Shown here: piece by piece, positions 35,045 to 42,468 of the stretch | Position numbering within the stretch: position 1 is the first letter of the stretch | How the letters are laid out: the number at the start of each line of letters is the position of its first letter | Source of the DNA: CAKOTZ01 sp964489885 | GTDB lineage: Bacteria; Bacillota; Clostridia; TANB77; CAG-508 | Reading direction: 5' to 3' | Assembly: GCA_964489885.1 (NCBI GenBank) | Contig: CAZAZX010000010.1 | Span: 1 to 52,373 of the forward strand | Length of the DNA: 52,373 nucleotides | The notes under the pieces: generated by a model | The model's database searches: none | What the model saw: the letters and a program-made list of their open reading frames with translations, nothing else | Told to the model about the DNA's origin: nothing | Translations under genes and position numbers: made by a program

Positions 35045-35127
35045 TTTACATAAAAACTTGAATTATGTAAATAAAAATGGTATAATATAGGTATGAAAAC
35101 TCTATTGAGTTTGGTCGAAATTTCGAC
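35045..35127 (+). promoter_or_regulatory. Promoter with TTTACATAA/TTATGTAAA dyad, copy B
   Basis: TTGAAT (35058-35063), 17 bases, TATAAT (35081-35086), with TTTACATAA (35045-35053) and TTATGTAAA (35063-35071). It matches copy A over about 45 bases with a one-base length difference. The leader contains the palindrome GTCGAAATTTCGAC (35114-35127). Confidence 0.8.
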
Positions 35128-35186
35128 TAAATAAAAAAGAGTTGAAGGGTTTTAAGTCATCAGAAAAGCAAAAGGAGGAAAACATC

Positions 35187-35921
35187 ATGATGACGAAGAA
35201 AATTTTTGCTCTTGCAACGTTAGTTGCGTTGTTGTGCTTTGGCACGGCAAGCGCCACTACAGAGGCGGCGAATTATCAGCGAATCGGTGCGTCGAGCACT
35301 GTCCAGTCGATCCCGGCGACAACGACGCAGGTAGCACAGACGGCGCAGGTCAAATCCTTGCAGCCCGTGGCTACAATGTCTGTCGAAGAAGCTGCCAACC
35401 AGTTTGGCAGCCTGGCGAACTACAATACTGTGATGAACATCCCTGTTTCGTCTCAGATGGTAGTAACCATCGACAGGTTTCACGGTCAGGTGAGTTTATA
35501 CTCACTAGACGATATCGACGACTATGCCCAGTTTATGGCAAAATATGTGGCTTCTGGTCACATTGTCGCGATTTCGGATGTCCGTTCGATTACCGGCATT
35601 GACGAGGGCGTACGCGTCATCAAAAACGCCTTCCTTCGGGCAGGCGTATCGGGAGAGTTTATCTCATATTCTGCTATTTTAGAAAACGCGATGACGAACA
35701 ACGAAGTCTCCGCGTGCCAGAAAGTGTTGAAGAGTTCTTCTTTCTTCGCTTTTACCGTGCATATCGATTATGCACGTCTGGAGCGGAATACTGCACCTGT
35801 AGTTAACGTCGCTCCGGCAACTCAGAAACAGTCGGCTTCCGAACGTTTGAACGACACCGTGAACACGGCATCTACCTTAATCAACTTGTACACGCAGATT
35901 ACTGGCAAAACGCTCTACTAA
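35187..35921 (+). CDS. Secreted protein, atypical composition (partner)
   Basis: A 244-residue protein with signal peptide MMTKKIFALATLVALLCFG, likely cleaved after TTEA. A Thr/Ala/Gln-rich linker, a folded domain of about 130 residues (RFHGQVSLYSLDDIDDYAQF, then helices) and a polar C-terminal tail follow. Start set by AGGAGG eight bases upstream; two ATG codons are adjacent. G+C-rich codons. Promoter nearly identical to that at 34187. Family not recognised. Confidence 0.75.
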   Translation: MMTKKIFALATLVALLCFGTASATTEAANYQRIGASSTVQSIPATTTQVAQTAQVKSLQPVATMSVEEAANQFGSLANYNTVMNIPVSSQMVVTIDRFHGQVSLYSLDDIDDYAQFMAKYVASGHIVAISDVRSITGIDEGVRVIKNAFLRAGVSGEFISYSAILENAMTNNEVSACQKVLKSSSFFAFTVHIDYARLERNTAPVVNVAPATQKQSASERLNDTVNTASTLINLYTQITGKTLY

Positions 35922-35981
35922 GAGCTGTAATAGCTAGATCTCGTGCACATAGATTGAACTGAGGGAAAACCTAAAACTCTT

Positions 35982-36013
35982 ACCCCACGACTATTTGGTC
36001 GTGGGGTCTTTCT
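35982..36013 (+). terminator. Terminator of the 35.2-kb gene
   Basis: ACCCCACGAC pairs with GTCGTGGGGT around TATTTG, then CTTTCTTTT. Confidence 0.85.
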
Positions 36014-36096
36014 TTTGCTTTTTGCTCTTTTCAATTAAGATTTTTAGTGATATAATTATTTTTAAGTTATTCAAAGTCTAGAGGAGCTGATATATA

Positions 36097-37305
36097 ATGA
36101 ATAATGAAGAAAAAATTAAAATTGAAAAGCAAAGAGAGGAATTAAGAAAAAAGCTTGAAGAAGATAATAAAAAAGAAAAGAATAAAATAAGAGAAATAGA
36201 TTATTATAAGGAATTACAATTAATAAATAATAATAGCAAATATATGGGATTTAAGGAAAAAGATGTTTTTGTAGTTTCAAAAGAAGAAAAAATCAATGGT
36301 AAAAAGATTAAAACTTTAGAAGTGTATAATAAAAACTTAGATAAAATAGCTTCTACTGATAAAAACGGTTTATTGAACTTAGAGCCAGAATATAAAGATG
36401 AATTAAAAGAAAAGCTTAAAGATTACTATCCCCAATTAGGGTTAGATGATAAGAAACGTGAAATTTACTTACATGAACATGAATTTGAAGAAGAAGGTAA
36501 AAATTTTATATCTAAAGAAAATGGTGTAGTAGCTAGTGATAAAAAAGAAAAGGACTTAACAGAAGAAGATAAGAAAAAAGAAATTGAAAAATTAAGAGAT
36601 AATAGAAAAAATAAGGTTGATACATTAGATTCTGCTTTAGTTAAAGAAGATTTAGGTATTGACACTAAAGACTTAGGAACAATGATTAAAATAAAAGATA
36701 AACGTTTTTATGATAAAGTTCCTGATGCAAAAGACTTTAATGGAGATGCTTTACTTATTTATAACAATAAAACAAATAAATTCATGATTATTGGAATGAA
36801 AAAAGGAAAATATGTAGAATGCAAGGGAATTGAACCATCTGTTGGCACAATGAAAACATCTGTAGATTTAGACAAAACAGGCAAATATGTTCAAGAACAA
36901 GGAATAAGCAGTGTTATGAAATTAAAAGGAAATAACGATTATGATTTTGCGGTCAATTTAGAAGCTGGAGCGGTTGAATTTCAAGAACTAAGAAGAGGAA
37001 AGAATGGAAAATACATATCAGCCGATTTATGTACACAGGGACAACGTTCAACATCGTATGAAGTTGAAAAAATGATGGATAAAGGAAAAAATAGAAGTAT
37101 TAATGATGAATTAGATGAATTTAATAAAGAAAATGAACATGGACATAGTAGTTCTGTCCAAAGTTTAAAAAATAAAAATTGTACAAAAGAGGAAATTGAA
37201 GAAACTGATAAAGCTAATCAGAAAAATAAATCAGAAATTTCAAAAAGAAGAGAACATGATGGACATGAAGATAGAGAAATAGAAGACTATGATAGTGATG
37301 AATAG
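36097..37305 (+). CDS. Large charged protein, unknown
   Basis: A 402-residue, lysine- and glutamate-rich cytoplasmic protein with native codon use. The N-terminal 45 residues form a coiled coil. A central region (about 195-320) has a globular pattern with GDALLIYNNKTNKFMIIGMK, and the C-terminal 70 residues are highly polar with DSDE at the end. No signal peptide or membrane helix. The upstream GAGGAGCTG is the ribosome site. No family assigned. Confidence 0.7.
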   Translation: MNNEEKIKIEKQREELRKKLEEDNKKEKNKIREIDYYKELQLINNNSKYMGFKEKDVFVVSKEEKINGKKIKTLEVYNKNLDKIASTDKNGLLNLEPEYKDELKEKLKDYYPQLGLDDKKREIYLHEHEFEEEGKNFISKENGVVASDKKEKDLTEEDKKKEIEKLRDNRKNKVDTLDSALVKEDLGIDTKDLGTMIKIKDKRFYDKVPDAKDFNGDALLIYNNKTNKFMIIGMKKGKYVECKGIEPSVGTMKTSVDLDKTGKYVQEQGISSVMKLKGNNDYDFAVNLEAGAVEFQELRRGKNGKYISADLCTQGQRSTSYEVEKMMDKGKNRSINDELDEFNKENEHGHSSSVQSLKNKNCTKEEIEETDKANQKNKSEISKRREHDGHEDREIEDYDSDE

Positions 37306-37341
37306 TAAAGTAGACAAATGAGTTATTGCTTATTTTATGGG

Positions 37342-37370
37342 TTTACAAAAGCAAAGTACTATTGTATAAT
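37342..37370 (+). promoter_or_regulatory. Promoter of lysS
   Basis: TTTACA, 17 bases, TATAAT; 45 bases before the start codon. There is no room for a T-box leader. Confidence 0.75.
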
Positions 37371-37415
37371 ATGTAGGAATTCTTAAACTGAAGCATTGAA
37401 AGGAATGAATTTATA

Positions 37416-38909
37416 ATGGAAAATAAAGAAAATGAAGAACAACTAGATATGAACAGATTAATGAAGATTAGAGAAGAAAAATTAAAAGAACTCCAAGCAA
37501 AGGGAGAAGATCCGTTTGCAATAACAAAATATAATAGAACACATAATAGCCAACAAATAAAAGATAATTACGACGAATTAGAAGGAAAAGATGTTAGCAT
37601 CGCAGGTAGAATAGTTGGAAAGAGAATTATGGGAAAAGCTTCTTTTTGCCATATTCAAGATAGTGAAGGAAAAATTCAGTCATATGTTAGTATTAATGAT
37701 TTAGGCGAAGATAATTATAAAGCTTTCAAGGAAATGGATATTGGAGATATCATCGGGCTTACTGGCTTTGTATTTAAGACAAGAACAGAAGAAATTTCAG
37801 TACACGCACGTCAAGTTGTTTTATTAACAAAATCATTAAGACCATTGCCAGAAAAATTTCATGGTCTAAAAGACCCTGATTTAAGATATCGCGAAAGATA
37901 TGTTGATTTAATTATGAATCCAGAAGTTAAAGATACATTTATGAAAAGAACAACAATTTTAAAAGAAATTAGAAATGTATTAGATTCAAAGGGCTATGTG
38001 GAAGTTGAAACACCAATATTAAATACTATTTCAGGAGGTGCCTCTGCTAGACCATTTATAACACATCATAATACATTAGATATTGATATGTATTTAAGAA
38101 TTGCTACAGAGTTAAATCTTAAGAGATTAATAGTTGGTGGTTTTGACAAAGTATATGAAATGGGCAGAATATTTAGAAATGAAGGAATGGATTTAAAGCA
38201 TAATCCAGAATTTACTTCACTAGAGTTATATGCTGCTTATGAAAATATAGATGATATGATGGATATTACAGAAGAGCTTATTAAAGCTTGTGCTATGAAA
38301 GTTTGTGGTACATTAAATATCACATACCAGGGTAAGAAAATCAATCTTGATGGTAAATGGAAGAGAATAACAATGATTGATGCTGTTAAAGAGGCTACTG
38401 GAATTGATTTTAATAAGATTAAGACTGATGGAGAAGCTCAAGAAGCACTAAAATCATTGCATCTTGAACTAAATCCAATAAAGAAGACAAAGGGAGATAT
38501 TTTAGCACAAATATGTGATGAAAAAGTTGAGGACACAATCGTTCAACCTACATTTATTTATGAATATCCTATTGAGAATTCACCACTTGCTAAGAAAATA
38601 CCTGGAAAGCTAGGAATGGTTCAAAGATTTGAAATATTTATTGATGGTAGAGAATATGGTAATGCATTCTCTGAATTAAATGATCCAATAGATCAAAGAG
38701 AGAGATTTCTACATGAGATTGAAAATAGAAAAAATGGCGATGATGAAGCTGGAATGATGGATGATGACTATATTAATGCATTAATGATTGGATTACCACC
38801 TACAGGAGGTTTGGGAATTGGAGTTGATAGATTAGTTATGCTATTAACAGATTCAGCCTCAATAAGAGATGTATTATTATTCCCAACAATGAAACCTATT
38901 GCAAAATAA
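37416..38909 (+). CDS. lysS: Lysyl-tRNA synthetase, class II
   Basis: A 497-residue class II enzyme. N-terminal OB-fold (about 60-150: VSIAGRIVGKRIMGKASF), motif 2 RIFRNEGMDLKHNPEFT and motif 3 GLGIGVDRLVMLL. AAAGGAA before the ATG. Monocistronic or leading into the HipA-like gene 86 bases on. Confidence 0.97.
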   Translation: MENKENEEQLDMNRLMKIREEKLKELQAKGEDPFAITKYNRTHNSQQIKDNYDELEGKDVSIAGRIVGKRIMGKASFCHIQDSEGKIQSYVSINDLGEDNYKAFKEMDIGDIIGLTGFVFKTRTEEISVHARQVVLLTKSLRPLPEKFHGLKDPDLRYRERYVDLIMNPEVKDTFMKRTTILKEIRNVLDSKGYVEVETPILNTISGGASARPFITHHNTLDIDMYLRIATELNLKRLIVGGFDKVYEMGRIFRNEGMDLKHNPEFTSLELYAAYENIDDMMDITEELIKACAMKVCGTLNITYQGKKINLDGKWKRITMIDAVKEATGIDFNKIKTDGEAQEALKSLHLELNPIKKTKGDILAQICDEKVEDTIVQPTFIYEYPIENSPLAKKIPGKLGMVQRFEIFIDGREYGNAFSELNDPIDQRERFLHEIENRKNGDDEAGMMDDDYINALMIGLPPTGGLGIGVDRLVMLLTDSASIRDVLLFPTMKPIAK

Positions 38910-38995
38910 AAACACATAATTTTAAGTTTTTTGCTAAGAGGAAGCAATTAAAAAAATATAATATTTCTAAAATTGGATATATGAAAGGGATAAAT

Positions 38996-39871
38996 ATGAT
39001 AGATTTTTCAAATGCAATAGAAGAATTGAATAATTATAAAGGTTCTGAAAAAAAGAAAACCTTAGTTTATAATAATAAAAGATATCTAGTAAAATTTCCT
39101 GATCCAATAAGAGAAAAAAATAAAAATATTTCATACATTAATAATGCTTTTTCAGAATATATAGGAAGTCAAATTTTTATGATGTCAGGATTTGAAACTC
39201 AAAACACTATATTAGGCAAATATATATACAAAGATAAAGAAAAGATTGTGTGTGCCTGTGAAGATTTTACAAATGAAAACCACGTATTATATGAATTTGA
39301 AAATTTAGCATTGAGTGCGAATCCTGATAAAAAAATTGAAACAGAATTATCTGATATTATGGAAGTAATAGATGAAATTAAGAATATGACTAATATTATT
39401 TTAGATGATAATATTAAACAAAAATTTTGGGATATGTTCATTATTGATAGTTTGATTGGAAACACTGACAGGCATAATGGCAACTGGGGACTTTTAATAA
39501 ATATAAGAAGTGGCAAAGCAAAATTTTCGCCTATATATGATTGTGGTTCTTGCTTAAATCCAATGTTAGAGGATGAAGATTTAAAAAAAATAAATGATGT
39601 AGAAATAAAAAATTTAGCGATAAATTGTTATTCTTGCATAAAAGAAAATGGTAAAAAAATAAATTACATATCATATATTAAAAACGAAAAGAATAAAGAA
39701 TGTAACAATGCAATAAAAAGAGTGTTTGAAAAAATAAATATAAATGAAATTAATAATTTTATAAATAGTATCTTATGCATATCAAATATTAGAAAGATGT
39801 TCTACAAGAAAATAATCAATTATAGATATGAAATTATAAGAGATGTTTATTTTAAATTAAATAAAAAATAA
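38996..39871 (+). CDS. HipA-like kinase domain protein
   Basis: A 291-residue protein of the HipA/CtkA-like kinase group. Catalytic loop DSLIGNTDRHNGNWG near residues 151-165 and a metal-binding IYDCGSCLNP near 181, in place of the usual DFG. N-terminal half holds a KFPDPIRE nucleotide-binding strand and the helix NNAFSEYIGSQIF. No HipB-type repressor gene is adjacent. It is followed by an M50 protease after 14 bases. Substrate unknown. Confidence 0.82.
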   Translation: MIDFSNAIEELNNYKGSEKKKTLVYNNKRYLVKFPDPIREKNKNISYINNAFSEYIGSQIFMMSGFETQNTILGKYIYKDKEKIVCACEDFTNENHVLYEFENLALSANPDKKIETELSDIMEVIDEIKNMTNIILDDNIKQKFWDMFIIDSLIGNTDRHNGNWGLLINIRSGKAKFSPIYDCGSCLNPMLEDEDLKKINDVEIKNLAINCYSCIKENGKKINYISYIKNEKNKECNNAIKRVFEKININEINNFINSILCISNIRKMFYKKIINYRYEIIRDVYFKLNKK

Positions 39872-39885
39872 TAATGGAGGTTCGC

Positions 39886-40623
39886 GTGTTTAATTTTGAT
39901 AATAGAGTTTTATATATAATATTAATTATTTTTATTGTATTTAGTATTACTAAAAATATTACAGATCAAAATTTTTTACTTAATCTAATATTAACTTTAC
40001 CAGCAATGTTAATTGCAATAACTTTTCATGAATATGCTCATGCTTATGCAGCTGTAAAATTAGGTGATGAAACACCTAGAAATCAAGGAAGATTAACATT
40101 AAATCCATTTGCTCATTTAGATCCAATTGGTGCTGTTTTATTAGTATTTGCTGGATTTGGATGGGGTAAACCTGTAGAAGTAAATCCAAGAAATTATACT
40201 GCAGATATGAGTGAGTCTAAAGCAAATGCAATTGTGTCATTTGCAGGTCCTGCAATGAATTTTATTTTAGCAATTTTATTTGAAATTCTTGCTTATGCAA
40301 TTTTGATAATTAGTCCTTCATTTAGTGATAATACTGTAGGTTCAGTAATTATTGAATTAATACAAATTACAGTTACGATAAATATTGGGCTTGGAGTATT
40401 TAATTTAATTCCATTGCCTCCACTTGATGGGTCAAAAATTTTGAATCATTTTTTATCATATAATGCGAGAGATTGGTTTGCAGAATATGAATATTACTTT
40501 TATATTGGATTTTTATTACTATGGATAACAGGATTAGCAGGAATTATAATTTCACCAATTATAAATGGAATATATACAGGACTAAATTATGTAATAGGTT
40601 CTATTTTCCAATTTTTTATGTAA
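39886..40623 (+). CDS. M50 family site-2 protease
   Basis: A 245-residue membrane protease of the small site-2 group without a PDZ domain. HEYAHAYAAVKLGD holds the zinc site, and LIPLPPLDGSKI the second metal motif; about six membrane helices. GTG at 39886 is the likely start, five bases after TGGAGG; an ATG four codons earlier sits inside that site. Co-directional with the HipA-like gene and tsaD. Confidence 0.88.
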   Translation: MFNFDNRVLYIILIIFIVFSITKNITDQNFLLNLILTLPAMLIAITFHEYAHAYAAVKLGDETPRNQGRLTLNPFAHLDPIGAVLLVFAGFGWGKPVEVNPRNYTADMSESKANAIVSFAGPAMNFILAILFEILAYAILIISPSFSDNTVGSVIIELIQITVTINIGLGVFNLIPLPPLDGSKILNHFLSYNARDWFAEYEYYFYIGFLLLWITGLAGIIISPIINGIYTGLNYVIGSIFQFFM

Positions 40624-40647
40624 AAGAAATAATTAAAGAGGGATAAG

Positions 40648-41643
40648 ATGAAAGATACATATATTCTAGGAATTGAATCAAGTTGTGACGAGACTTCTAT
40701 AGCCGTTGTAAAAAACGGTCGAGAAGTCTTGTCCAATGTTATTAATTCTCAAATTAATATACATGAAAAATATGGTGGAGTTGTTCCAGAAATAGCTTCA
40801 AGAAGCCATGTCGAAGTTATTAATGAAGTATATAAAGAAGCATTGGAACAAGCAAAACTAACAATTGATGATATTGATGCTATATCTTGTACTTATGGAC
40901 CTGGATTAGTTGGAGCACTTTTGGTTGGAGTTTCCTATGCAAAGGCTTTAAGTTTTGCAACAAAAAAACCATTAGTTGGTGTAAACCATATTGAAGGACA
41001 TATTGCAGCAAATTATATTACACATAAAGAATTAAAACCACCATTTTTATGTTTAGTAATATCTGGAGGTCATACACACTTAGTATATATTAAAGATTAT
41101 ACACATTTTGAAATACTTGGAAAAACAAGAGATGATGCAATTGGAGAGGCTTTTGATAAAGTAGCAAGAGTTATTGGATTAGGCTATCCAGGAGGACCAA
41201 AGGTGGACAAACTTGCGAAAGAGGGAAAGCCTAGTATTGAACTACCAAAAACACATATAGAAGGCTTAGATTTTAGCTTTAGTGGGATTAAAACAGCAGT
41301 TTTAAATTTGCATCATAAAAATCCAGATATAAATAAAGCAGATTTGTGTGCAAGTTTTGAAAAAACTTGTACAGATATTTTAATTGCAAATACCTTAAAG
41401 GCAGCAAAACAGTTAAATATTAATACAGTTGCTTTGGCTGGAGGAGTTTCTGCAAATACATATATAAGAGAGCATTTTTTGGAATTAGAAAAAACACATA
41501 ATATGAAAATATATTATCCTGAATTTATATTATGTACGGATAATGCTGGAATGATAGCCTCTGCAGGTTATTATAATTTTATATCTGGTAAAATATCTAA
41601 TTTAACATTAAATGCAATTCCTAACCTAAAAATAGGTGAATAA
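40648..41643 (+). CDS. tsaD: tRNA threonylcarbamoyladenosine synthase subunit TsaD
   Basis: Transfers threonylcarbamoyl to A37 of ANN-decoding tRNAs with TsaB and TsaE. ILGIESSCDETSIAVV opens the ASKHA fold; the metal site is NHIEGHI; CISGGHTH-like LVISGGHTHLVYI follows. 331 residues, slightly shorter than usual. AAAGAGGG ribosome site. tsaB and tsaE are not in this window. Confidence 0.96.
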   Translation: MKDTYILGIESSCDETSIAVVKNGREVLSNVINSQINIHEKYGGVVPEIASRSHVEVINEVYKEALEQAKLTIDDIDAISCTYGPGLVGALLVGVSYAKALSFATKKPLVGVNHIEGHIAANYITHKELKPPFLCLVISGGHTHLVYIKDYTHFEILGKTRDDAIGEAFDKVARVIGLGYPGGPKVDKLAKEGKPSIELPKTHIEGLDFSFSGIKTAVLNLHHKNPDINKADLCASFEKTCTDILIANTLKAAKQLNINTVALAGGVSANTYIREHFLELEKTHNMKIYYPEFILCTDNAGMIASAGYYNFISGKISNLTLNAIPNLKIGE

Positions 41644-41673
41644 GAGTGCAAGCAATTTATGGAGGTGAATCAG

Positions 41674-42351
41674 ATGAATATTTTTGCAATTTCGGATTTG
41701 CATTTATCTTTTTCTAACAATAAACCTATGGAAATTTTTGGAGATAATTGGAATAAGCATACAGAAAAAATACGTAACAATTGGAAAGAACAAGTTAGAG
41801 AAGATGATTTAGTTGTTTTACCTGGTGATTTTTCATGGGCTATGCGATTAAAAGATACAGTTTCCGATTTTGCTTATTTAGCTGACTTACCAGGGAAAAA
41901 ATTATTGTTAAAGGGTAACCACGATTATTGGTGGACAACATTATCAAGTATGAGAAATTTTTTAAAGGATAATAGCTTTAATAATATTGATTTTATATAT
42001 AACAATAGCTATCTGTTTAATAATTATATCATTTGTGGAAGTAGAGGATGGAGTGCTATAGATTGTGCTGAAAATCCTAAAATGCTAAATAGAGAAAAGA
42101 TAAGATTAGAACTTTCAATAAAGGATGGAATTGATAAATATGGAACTGATAAGCCAATTATAGCTTGCATGCATTATCCACCATCTGTTGATTTTAGAAA
42201 AATATTAGAAAAGTATAATACAAAAATTGTCATATATGGACATTTACATGGAGATAGTCATAACTATGCACTAAATGAAAATATAAACGGAATTGCCTAT
42301 AAATTAACTAGTTGTGACTATACAGACTTTAAATTGATAAAATTAGTTTAA
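41674..42351 (+). CDS. Metallophosphoesterase
   Basis: A 225-residue calcineurin-like phosphoesterase with all metal motifs: SDLHLS, PGDFSWA, KGNHDYWW, CMHYPPS and YGHLHG. It starts MNIFAISDLHLSF after GGAGG. The substrate is unknown. Transcribed with tsaD 31 bases upstream. Confidence 0.9.
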   Translation: MNIFAISDLHLSFSNNKPMEIFGDNWNKHTEKIRNNWKEQVREDDLVVLPGDFSWAMRLKDTVSDFAYLADLPGKKLLLKGNHDYWWTTLSSMRNFLKDNSFNNIDFIYNNSYLFNNYIICGSRGWSAIDCAENPKMLNREKIRLELSIKDGIDKYGTDKPIIACMHYPPSVDFRKILEKYNTKIVIYGHLHGDSHNYALNENINGIAYKLTSCDYTDFKLIKLV

Positions 42352-42374
42352 ATCTTTTGTTCGATTAACTTCCC

Positions 42375-42403
42375 TTGAAACGACAAAATATTTATGATAT
42401 ACT
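42375..42403 (+). promoter_or_regulatory. Promoter of the 42.5-kb gene
   Basis: TTGAAA, 17 bases, TATACT, downstream of the phosphoesterase stop. Confidence 0.65.
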
Positions 42404-42468
42404 AAGCAAAATGAAAATTGAAATATTGAATAAGGAATGTTTTAAATATAGAAAGGAATAATGCTATA

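Noticed and set aside
5130..35921. Assembly chimera or contamination as the origin of the G+C-rich genes
   Set aside because: Each is flanked on both sides by native sequence with an AT-rich promoter attached, without gaps. Chimeric joins at seven places are improbable, though read coverage should be checked.
37306..37415. T-box riboswitch before lysS
   Set aside because: The promoter at 37342-37370 leaves only about 40 bases of leader, too short for a T-box.
38996..39871. A hipBA toxin-antitoxin module
   Set aside because: No hipB-like helix-turn-helix gene lies on either side, so only an orphan kinase-like protein can be supported.
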